Part shown: positions 8,044 to 15,000 of the stretch, piece after piece | Layout of the letters: every line of letters begins with the position of its first letter | Numbering within the stretch: the first letter of the stretch is position 1 | DNA from: a virus | Virus record (IMG/VR): IMGVR_UViG_3300017773_000092 | Span: 1 to 28,657 of that record | Strand: one strand, 5' to 3' | Length of the DNA: 28,657 nucleotides | Notes under the pieces: model-generated | Seen by the model: the letters and a program-made list of their open reading frames with translations, nothing else | Databases searched by the model: none | What the model was told of the DNA's origin: nothing | Position numbers and translations under genes: made by a program

Positions 8044-8060
8044 GTATGGTAGTGGGTATG

Positions 8061-8072
8061 TTTATATGGTAT
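8061..8072 (+). promoter_or_regulatory. TATA box, leaderless type, of the Cas4-like/primase unit
   Basis: TTTATATGGTAT begins 29 nt before the ATG at 8090, the same sequence and spacing as at 4379. No ribosome binding site lies between the box and the start codon. Confidence 0.65.
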
Positions 8073-8089
8073 AGTGCGGTAGTGATAAT

Positions 8090-8947
8090 ATGACCCAAAC
8101 CCCAAAACTGACATACAACCCAAAGGAACTCGATAGGGAGTTAAAGATGAGTAAGTCGTCTTTTGTTCTTTTCAATATGTGTCCCCGCAAGTATTGGTGG
8201 AATTACATAGCACTGCCTGACCTTAGGCCACCACCTACCGAGGCTATGAGGCGTGGTACTGCTATACACAAGGCTATGGAACCTATCATCGAAGCACCTA
8301 AAGATACCAAGAAAATAAAGAAGGCAGATGCCTCTATTGTTAAGGAAGGGTTTGGTGGCGATTTTGGTTACGAAATAATGAAGGAATTATTATCCGATTT
8401 AGAGGATAAAATTGGTCCTTGGGAATTATTGCAAGCGGAAATGAAGATGACCGTAAAGGATAAACGCAAGGACATTTGGCTCGTAGGTGCTATTGACGGT
8501 CTACTGCGTACCGAGGATGGAAAGGTTATCCTAGTCGAATTAAAAACAGGTAATATGAATGACGGCAAACTATCCCGTACTAGAAGGGAGTTGGCATTCT
8601 ATACCTATATGCTCAATATGATAGACGAGTGGCCCATGCCTACACATTTCCTATACATTGCTCCAGATGCCGCTAATGAAAAGACATTGGACAAACTAAT
8701 GAAGCAAAAGAAAAAGGTTGTCGGATGTGGTATAACACAGGGTATGTATGTTTTAGAGCCTATATCCGTTCGCACTATTAATGCGTTTCTCAAAGTGTAT
8801 AATAGAACCGTCGATTCACTAAAGGAACGAGATTACCCTATCAATTGGAATGATTACTTTTGCACTCAATACTGCGACTATGTGGTTCAATGTGAACCGG
8901 AGACGCATGGGTTATGCCCCGACCCCACCATCGAGGAGGAGGAATAA
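8090..8947 (+). CDS. Cas4/RecB-like PD-(D/E)XK nuclease with Fe-S cysteines
   Basis: A 285-aa nuclease of the PDDEXK_1 (Cas4/AddB/RecB) group. Motifs in order are: a first cysteine in FNMCPRKYWW (C31); RRGTAIH (H60), the family's conserved histidine motif; VGAIDG (D136); ILVELKTG (E150, K152), the catalytic ExK; and RRELAFYTYML (Y171), matching QxxxY. The C-terminal cluster has C258, C262, C268 and C276. C31 plus three of these could hold a 4Fe-4S cluster as in Cas4. Such proteins resect DNA ends as 5'-3' or 3'-5' exonucleases. In a virus this is most simply recombination or replication-end processing with the Sak4-like ATPase and SSB. No CRISPR array or cas1 is nearby, so an adaptation role is not supported. 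Confidence 0.88.
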   Translation: MTQTPKLTYNPKELDRELKMSKSSFVLFNMCPRKYWWNYIALPDLRPPPTEAMRRGTAIHKAMEPIIEAPKDTKKIKKADASIVKEGFGGDFGYEIMKELLSDLEDKIGPWELLQAEMKMTVKDKRKDIWLVGAIDGLLRTEDGKVILVELKTGNMNDGKLSRTRRELAFYTYMLNMIDEWPMPTHFLYIAPDAANEKTLDKLMKQKKKVVGCGITQGMYVLEPISVRTINAFLKVYNRTVDSLKERDYPINWNDYFCTQYCDYVVQCEPETHGLCPDPTIEEEE

Positions 8948-8949
8948 AT

Positions 8950-9192
8950 ATGGAAGATATACTAAGATTTTGCGGTTACGATAATGCTTATGATTTAATT
9001 AAAGACCACACCGACCCCTTAGAGTTAATGGAATTATTAGAGGACTTAATTAAAAACCCTTTAGATGCACCTGATTTTGTCAAAGAAACGGTAGAGGAAA
9101 TAGCAACGGATATTTTCGAGTGGGTAGACCATGAACAAATAAAGGCTGACGCAGACGAAGAAGCCTACCAAAGATATAGGGATGGTGATTAA
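8950..9192 (+). CDS. Small acidic hypothetical protein
   Basis: An 80-aa, strongly acidic and leucine-rich helical protein (DPLELMELLEDLIKNP, ETVEEIATDIFEWVDHE). I chose the ATG at 8950 because it is preceded by a purine-rich ribosome binding site (GAGGAGGAGGAA, 8932-8943) and follows the Cas4-like stop by two bases. A longer reading from 8914 would run through the nuclease gene. Acidic small viral proteins are often inhibitors or DNA mimics, but nothing specific supports that here. Confidence 0.55.
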   Translation: MEDILRFCGYDNAYDLIKDHTDPLELMELLEDLIKNPLDAPDFVKETVEEIATDIFEWVDHEQIKADADEEAYQRYRDGD

Positions 9193-9657
9193 ATGTCTGA
9201 AACATGGTATATAGGTGACCCTTGTTATGTCATTCCCGATGAAAGGTGGAGCGAGTTTTGTGATGTGCTTAGTAAGCATGGCTATCGAGATGTTGACATT
9301 GTTTGGGATGGCGTGACCATGCCGATTCGCTCCAATGGTGGAGATGGTTCATGGTCTTTCGGTAGTCTTGGGTCGTTTTGTGTCGATGCCGGTATATTTA
9401 CTGTTATTCCCATGAGCCTCATAGAATCCTATGAAACGGAATTAGAAGCAAGACGACTTGGTATCATAATGAAAAGCAAGCCGACATTGCGAGTGGAAGA
9501 TGGTATAATCTATATCAATGATGAGCCTGACGACAGTGTTGGCGAGTGTTGGCAGTGCGGTCATATAGAACAAGGTTTAGATGATGGGTGGTCTTGTGAA
9601 AATGGTATATGTACCGGTTGTGACAACTGCTTCGAATGTGGGTGTGAAGAAGAATGA
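9193..9657 (+). CDS. Hypothetical protein with C-terminal cysteine-rich zinc-binding region
   Basis: A 154-aa protein starting directly after the previous stop, with GGTGAT at 9183-9188 as ribosome binding site. The N-terminal half (WYIGDPCYVIPDERWSEFC, later GSWSFGSLGSFCVDAGIFTVIP) is a compact beta-rich domain that I associate with small proteins of unknown function in phages. The C-terminal 40 residues carry paired cysteines: CWQCGH, WSCENGICTGC, NCFECGC. This gives eight or more cysteines in CxxC-type spacing, enough for one or two zinc knuckles. It lies in the same unit as a 50-aa zinc ribbon and the primase. Function unknown; nucleic-acid or protein binding through zinc is a guess. Confidence 0.6.
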   Translation: MSETWYIGDPCYVIPDERWSEFCDVLSKHGYRDVDIVWDGVTMPIRSNGGDGSWSFGSLGSFCVDAGIFTVIPMSLIESYETELEARRLGIIMKSKPTLRVEDGIIYINDEPDDSVGECWQCGHIEQGLDDGWSCENGICTGCDNCFECGCEEE

Positions 9658-9695
9658 TGCAAATGTTGATATACCCCAGTGTGTAACCAGAATAT

Positions 9696-9848
9696 ATGGA
9701 AACCGTAACCGCATGCAGTAAATGTAGTAGTGAGCATATAGAACAGGACATAATGGTTCTCGCAATGGGTCAGGAAGGAAAAACACCAAAAGAAATAGTG
9801 GTTGTGAAGTGTAATGACTGTGGCGAGCAACATCAACTTTCCTCGTGA
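9696..9848 (+). CDS. 50-aa zinc-ribbon protein
   Basis: This small gene runs from ATG 9696 to TGA 9846-9848 and encodes 50 residues. It has two CxxC pairs, TACSKCSSEH (C7, C10) and VKCNDCGEQH (C39, C42), separated by a strand pair (PKEIVVVKC), the classic zinc-ribbon layout. The pattern resembles haloarchaeal HVO_0476-type small zinc fingers. The 3' end overlaps the primase start by 35 bases. It fills what would otherwise be a 156-base gap between two genes on the same strand. The fit of the motif spacing makes chance unlikely. It may bind DNA or RNA polymerase; the role is unknown. Confidence 0.65.
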   Translation: METVTACSKCSSEHIEQDIMVLAMGQEGKTPKEIVVVKCNDCGEQHQLSS

Positions 9849-10854
9849 AATAGGACTAAAGCGTAGAGTGTGTAAATCCCAATCCGAGTTTATGGAGTAT
9901 GTCCGTAGGCTAGTCGGTAAGTCATCGGTATATACCTCACTCTATTCTTTTACTAGGTCTGATTCAAATAAACCTTGGCGCATGGATTATACGAGTGCTA
10001 CCATAGATAAGGCATGGTGGGACTTTGACAGTGGTGACAAGGGTGGTATCGAACAGGTCAAACAAGATGTGGCTAAACTCATCAAACGGTTATCCGGAGA
10101 TGTATCAGTGGTTGCTACGGGAAGGGGTTTTCATGTGTACCAATTCTTCGAACGACCCGTCACCGGTTACGAGTGGAGAAACCATTTGAATCGCTATCAA
10201 CGGAATATGGCTAAGGGATTAGTTACTCTAGATGGCGTTGGTTTGCCCGAGAAGCTTGTTCGCATTCCTAATACATACAACCCAAAACGAAGTCGTTGGT
10301 CGGTATGTATAGACGCAACCGAGTTCTCGAACAATCCTGACACATATCCTATTCCCCAAAAGCCAGACCCGCATTCGTTTTCAATATGCCCGCTATTAGG
10401 GGTCAGAAACACCCCAGAATCGTTTGATTTCGTTATGTGGGTACATGACAACCCCGCACCCACGAATGGCGCAGAAACGCATGGAAACGGCAATCTTATT
10501 ATTTCCATAGATAAGTCGGCGGGTATGGGAGATATACCTATACCGCCGTGTATATCCGATGCTACTCAAAGAGAGAACCCTAATCACTATTCACGCATAG
10601 CCCTCGTGCAACATCTTTCCGAAGAATTGCGTTGGTTCTCTAACCCCGATTCTTTGACACCCGAGCAATGGTTGGATATAGAGCAATCTATCCTTTCGTA
10701 CATAGAAACATTGAATTGGCGAGATTTTAGCGTTGCCAAAAGTCGCCAAGGCATTAGGTCGAATATGAAATACAAACAATCGCCTACTTGTCGTGCCATG
10801 CAGTCTCGTGGTATGTGTGGTGGAAAGTGTTGGAGATACGACGGCACATTCTAA
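9814..10854 (+). CDS. Archaeo-eukaryotic primase fused to a PriL-like Fe-S C-terminal domain
   Basis: A 346-aa single-chain primase. The N-terminal AEP catalytic core shows WWDFDS (D70, D72), GRGFHVYQFF (H107) and the later acid and nucleotide-binding residues in LDGVGLPEKLVRIPNTYNPKR (D140, R150). The C-terminal part (about 240-346) resembles the large-subunit C-terminal domain: IPIPPCISDA (C246), then NHYSRIALVQHL (H258, R261), then SPTCRAMQSRGMCGGKC (C326, C335, C339). These four cysteines fit a 4Fe-4S cluster. Small- and large-subunit functions fused in one chain are known from the Nanoarchaeum equitans primase. It would make primers for PolB. The start at 9814 overlaps the zinc-ribbon gene; a slightly later start cannot be excluded. 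Confidence 0.85.
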   Translation: MTVASNINFPREIGLKRRVCKSQSEFMEYVRRLVGKSSVYTSLYSFTRSDSNKPWRMDYTSATIDKAWWDFDSGDKGGIEQVKQDVAKLIKRLSGDVSVVATGRGFHVYQFFERPVTGYEWRNHLNRYQRNMAKGLVTLDGVGLPEKLVRIPNTYNPKRSRWSVCIDATEFSNNPDTYPIPQKPDPHSFSICPLLGVRNTPESFDFVMWVHDNPAPTNGAETHGNGNLIISIDKSAGMGDIPIPPCISDATQRENPNHYSRIALVQHLSEELRWFSNPDSLTPEQWLDIEQSILSYIETLNWRDFSVAKSRQGIRSNMKYKQSPTCRAMQSRGMCGGKCWRYDGTF

Positions 10855-10863
10855 GTACTACTA

Positions 10864-10871
10864 TTATATGA
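10864..10871 (+). promoter_or_regulatory. Possible TATA box upstream of the 60-aa zinc ribbon gene
   Basis: TTATATGA begins 32 nt before the ATG at 10896 in the 41-base gap after the primase. It is weaker than the other boxes and lacks the GGTAT extension. A GGAG ribosome binding site lies at 10890-10893. Confidence 0.4.
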
Positions 10872-10895
10872 GTCTTCGTGTTATAGAGTGGAGTA

Positions 10896-11078
10896 ATGAG
10901 CAGCTTGGATATTACGAAAAATAAAATCTTCGAGTGTTTAGATTGTGGCCAGCAATGGGCTGAAGACAAAGTGACAAAGGTAGATTTTTGTCATTGGTGC
11001 ATGTCAACTAAGGTAGAGTTGGTTTGTGATATGACTAGCCAATTGCACTTGCTACATCACTCAGAAGCACAGTGTTAA
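10896..11078 (+). CDS. 60-aa zinc-ribbon protein
   Basis: A 60-aa protein with two cysteine pairs, FECLDCGQQW and DFCHWCMSTK, spaced by about 16 residues, forming a zinc-ribbon-like fold. The first half resembles small rubredoxin-like or transcription-factor zinc ribbons. A GGAG site precedes the ATG. The C-terminal 20 residues (MTSQLHLLHHSEAQC) are less typical. It lies between the primase and the ERCC4 nuclease. Function unknown. Confidence 0.55.
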   Translation: MSSLDITKNKIFECLDCGQQWAEDKVTKVDFCHWCMSTKVELVCDMTSQLHLLHHSEAQC

Positions 11079-11104
11079 AACCTTACTCGAATTAAAGATG
11101 TAGT

Positions 11105-11827
11105 GTGTTATTCATAGACGATAGAGAAAACCCTAAAGTCTCAAATAAAGTTTTAATGGCACTCGGGGACAATAACCTTAATCCTGAGGGTCGTGCTAAG
11201 CTAGAAAGGCTGTCCGTTGGCGATTACACTATTCCAGATATGGGATGGGGCGTAGAGGCCAAAGAAATTAATGACTTATATCATTCAATTAAAGGTAATG
11301 GTCGTTCAAGAACGGTCAATGCGCAGCTTGTTGATTTGGCTGACAATTTTGATGTTGCTTTTCTTGTAGTATATGGCACTCAATTAAAACCATTCGTAAA
11401 AGGAAGAAAACCTACTAGGCAAGAAATGGCTATTAGAATACAGCGAATGAATGCAACCATCAAAAAATATAAAGAAACCTTGCATATTCGCCACCCAAAA
11501 ATTAAGTTTATGCAAGTCGATAGTATGGATGACTTCGTTGAGTGGATAAAGACTAACTATACTCAAATGATTATCCAAGGAAAGAGAAATATGCACCCAT
11601 TTTTAACGGGGGGTGTTATGGAAGAAACTGACCCACGGATAAGAATGTTGTGTGGTGTTCAAGGCATTACGCCGCATATAGCAAAAGACCTATTGGCTAA
11701 ATATGGCTCAATACAAAAAATACTCGATAAAAAAATAACCCAGAAAGAGTTAATGAAAACTAAAGGGATAACTAGACAACGAGCTAAACAACTAAAGAAT
11801 GCTTCTAATTTGTGGGAAGATGGTTAA
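11105..11827 (+). CDS. ERCC4/XPF-family nuclease with C-terminal helix-hairpin-helix
   Basis: A 240-aa structure-specific endonuclease of the XPF/MUS81/Hef nuclease superfamily. The N-terminal core has FIDDREN, LSVGDYTI (GDY at 39-41), then WGVEAKEINDLYHSI (E51, K53, D57), then a helix with Q74, matching the VERKxxxD active site except that Arg is Ala (EAK). The C-terminal domain (about residues 178-238) carries helix-hairpin-helix motifs: LCGVQGITPHIAKDLLAKYGS and TKGITRQRAKQLKNA. Such enzymes cut forked or flapped DNA and would process recombination or replication intermediates. The start is GTG at 11105, with no clear ribosome binding site; TTAAAA at 11075-11080 might be a TATA element for a leaderless message. 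It is the last gene of the + strand block. Confidence 0.88.
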   Translation: MLFIDDRENPKVSNKVLMALGDNNLNPEGRAKLERLSVGDYTIPDMGWGVEAKEINDLYHSIKGNGRSRTVNAQLVDLADNFDVAFLVVYGTQLKPFVKGRKPTRQEMAIRIQRMNATIKKYKETLHIRHPKIKFMQVDSMDDFVEWIKTNYTQMIIQGKRNMHPFLTGGVMEETDPRIRMLCGVQGITPHIAKDLLAKYGSIQKILDKKITQKELMKTKGITRQRAKQLKNASNLWEDG

Positions 11828-11871
11828 TATGACGCATCGTGATTGGGATGATAAGCCCGAACCCTACATAT

Positions 11872-12018
11872 CTATTTTTTTTCTTGTTTTGTGCTTAATC
11901 CTTTTATTAGTTTGATTAAACCAGACCCAAGAAAAAAGTAAAATGCTAATTCTAGCAGAACTACGCCTATCATAATAGGTAAGGGCATGCACTGGTCTAA
12001 AACACAAATATCGCTCAT
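11872..12018 (-). CDS. 48-aa single-pass membrane protein (possible holin-like)
   Basis: This small gene begins at 12018 with an ATG that overlaps the stop of the giant tail gene as ATGA, a strong sign of translational coupling, and ends with TAG at 11874-11872. The 48-aa product has a hydrophobic stretch (residues about 12-39, PLPIMIGVVLLELAFYFFLGSGLIKLI) and a basic tail (KGLSTKQEKK), giving one membrane helix with a cytoplasmic C terminus by the positive-inside rule. It is the last gene of the virion operon, where lysis genes often lie, but with no endolysin next to it the holin idea is inference. It overlaps the + strand terminator. Confidence 0.6.
   Translation of the reverse strand: MSDICVLDQCMPLPIMIGVVLLELAFYFFLGSGLIKLIKGLSTKQEKK
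11875..11890 (+). terminator. Oligo-T terminator at the end of the replication half
   Basis: Eight T residues followed by CTTGTTTT lie 48 bases after the ERCC4 stop codon on the + strand. Archaeal RNA polymerase terminates at such T tracts without needing a hairpin. It sits where + and - strand transcription units converge. Confidence 0.6.
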
Positions 12019-15000
12019 AGATTCCGTGTTCCCCCGCCCTTTAGACCTAAGAATCGGTATGTGTCCGAGCGACCACTAATAGCGGCCCTAACAAACTTAA
12101 CATCAACTTTGTGTAATACTACCGAGCAATACTGTGCGGTAGTAGTGTCTTGGCCTTGATTTGCCTGTCTTCTTAGTGTTAGTTTGATAGTGTTTCCAGG
12201 AGTCTCCGCACCGGATAGTGGGCCACTAATAATAGCAATATCTCTATTACTAAATGGGCTTTCTAGGCTTACCGTAGAGGTCATTGAAGCACCTGTCTCC
12301 ACACACTCTAGGGTAGCAAATAGGGCTACGCTACCTGACGCAGCATCTAGTGAGGAAATACCACTAACTACTATTTGTTGTCCCATTACATCACTAGGTA
12401 CGGTTACTCGTAGTGTGTGTTGGTGAATAAAGCCCTTTGTGTCTGCATCATTATCGGTAAGGCCTGGGAAAACTGCACCTTCTTTTGAAACAATAGAACC
12501 ACGCTTTTTGTCCCACACTATGTCGGCCCCTTCGACAGCCTTTGTTACTTGGGTTGGTGCGCCACTATTTTTAGAACCGAGAATACTAAAGTCCCCATCT
12601 TGCAAACCGTATTGGTTGTGCATATCCATTTTACCTGAAATCCTATTCATTAAATCCGGAGTTGTATTATTAACTCCTACCGCATTACTACCAAGCATTT
12701 GTCCGGCAATATCACCGGATGATACACCGGCAAAGTTTCTGTTTCCTACAGGCGTGTATTGGTTTAAAGAAATACCCTCGCCTAAAACTGGGCCTAAAAC
12801 TGGGCCTCCGCCTAGTGGTGGTGCAAGTGGTGGTCTATAACCTCCACCGCCCCCAGGCCCACTTCCTCCGCCTCCGCCACCAGGAGATGGTTGGGGTGAA
12901 TATGGTATTGTTCCAGGAGTTCTTCCTTTGTTTATTTCGGGTAATATATATGATGCCAAGTTAGGTAGTGCTTTAGATTCGTCTTGCTCTAATGTCAAGA
13001 TAAGTTTTCCAATATCGTATGATTGCGCAGCCCAATTAACAGATTTAATAGAAAATGGAGTAGGGTTTGAAAGACCAAGGTTTGCATCGGTATAAGTTAC
13101 CTTTGTCGATGGATAAAAGTTTATGTCATCGACTACACTGATTCGTGGAGCAAAATAAATCGGTGCGTCTTGAGCCGTAGGGACACCCGCTATATTTCTA
13201 ACACCAAGTGGGAATGGTGAATATCCTCTATTAGTACCGGTAGTAAATCCGGGCATATCTTCTTTATTTGCGTAGTATGGGTCGGAAGTAGGTTTTCCGT
13301 TTCTATGTCTCAATAAAGAGCGCAGATATTCGGCGTTGATAGAAACAACAATTCTTTCATTACCAGTAGCACCGTTTGCACCTGTCCAATAGGTTGAAGG
13401 GATTTCGACTTCGTAGAAACCACTATGCTTAAACTTCAAAAAGGTTTTTGAACCATAACCGTCTGTAATAGAGTGACCGGTTGAATTATCAGAAAAACTT
13501 GTATTAGGGTCGTATAGTGCTAGGTAGAACTCTACATCTTCGGGTGTAGCTTCATCCTCGTCATAGGTTTGGGCTAATTGTATTCCGACTCTAAGTTGTT
13601 GTCCGGCAGCTGCGTTAGATGTTTTAGGCATATTTTTAGGGATATGGACTATTTGAACAGCATCGAAAACAGATTTTAAGCCGACCCAACCATAGTAATG
13701 TTTTGCTGGTTCGTCACCGGTATTGATATAACTTACGCCACCACCGTTGCTGTGACCAGTAGTATTTCTATTATAAGCATTAGCGGTACTACCAGTCCAT
13801 GAAATGTTTCCATCTAATGCGTTTTGCATTCCTGAAAAGTGTATTCCATTCCACCATGAAGTCCAACCTTGCGCTACTAGCCCAGCGATTAGTGGGGTAT
13901 TTACACTTCTAAGTGCTGGGTCTTGGATATACCCATGTCTAGCACCGAATAGCATAAGGTCGGATTCGGTTGACTGGATAGTTGGTTGGGCGGTAATTCT
14001 TAGTGGTGAAACTTTACTCTTTTCGTATGTTGATTTTGCTATTGCTAGTGCCTCGCTATGAGATACTACATTAGGCAACTCCACCATTTTCCATCTTACT
14101 TCTGTTCCTTTACTTGCAGTTGGGTAATCTACAAACGATGAGCCGTTATTGTAAAAAATTCTTACATTTGAAACAGCAGCGGTAGGTGAACCAACTATGT
14201 CGGATATTCTAAGATTGTCTCGTGTAAATACATGACCGGATGAATATGCTGGTCGGAAATCTATTCGCCCATCTCTACCGGTAACATAAGTAAAAATTGT
14301 TGTTGTGTTTTCGGTTCCGACTTTTGCTGAATCGCTCATATCTGTTAAAATTGCTAATACACTCTTTCCTCTAGCATCAGATATTCCACCGTAGTTATCC
14401 CAATCTAATACACCACCAGATGTTGCTGTGTATGCACGAGTAGAACCTGCTACGCCAGTTTGTGTTGTAGTCATTCTTCTAGTGATAGGACAATTCTTTA
14501 TGCTAAAGGTAATTGGCATTGTAAATTGACTTAGGTGTGTTTCGCTGTTTGCTAATACACCTAATGCTCGCAATTTGTCATGTGAGTAAAATGTATGTCC
14601 CTCTTTGCTTTCAATAAATCCGTTTAATCCTAATTGGAATCTTAGTGCTAGTGGTGCAGATATACCGGAGTAAAATACTATTTTATCGTAACCATCAGTG
14701 ATATTGTTAATCGAGTCATTATATTTTAGTGTAAAGGGTATTCCTGTTGTTGTTGCGGCTGATTGGGTGTAAGTCCTCCAAGCATTAAACAATCGTGACT
14801 TTATTTCTTCTAGAGTCATTTGTGTTTCATCTAAGTCAAACATGTGTATATTGCTTAGGGTATTTGTTGAGGTGTTATTTGCGCCCCAATAGTAAAACAA
14901 TAGATTTCTTTCTTGGGTATTGGTATTGCCTGATGTTCTTTCTATTTCGACCATACCTATTCCCTTTGATGGGAACTCGGAAGTATCATCAAGGACTATT

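Noticed and set aside
8090-8947. CRISPR adaptation module because of the Cas4-like protein
   Set aside because: No cas1, cas2 or repeat array in the window; Cas4-like nucleases are common in viral replication modules.
8914-8949. Longer start (12 more residues) for the small acidic protein
   Set aside because: It would run inside the Cas4-like gene and bypass the strong purine-rich ribosome binding site before the ATG at 8950.
9515-9836. Three overlapping - strand frames of 70-91 aa
   Set aside because: They lie opposite the cysteine-rich 154-aa and 50-aa zinc ribbon genes, and look like the His/Ser/Phe-rich shadow of those genes.
11829-11915. A 28-aa + strand frame after the ERCC4 gene with a hydrophobic end
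   Set aside because: No ribosome binding site, contains the oligo-T terminator, and overlaps the better supported - strand 48-aa gene that has an ATGA overlap.
12184-12840. + strand frames of 80-133 aa inside the giant tail gene
   Set aside because: Antisense to one continuous 2225-aa frame with sensible domains; no ribosome binding sites or recognisable motifs.
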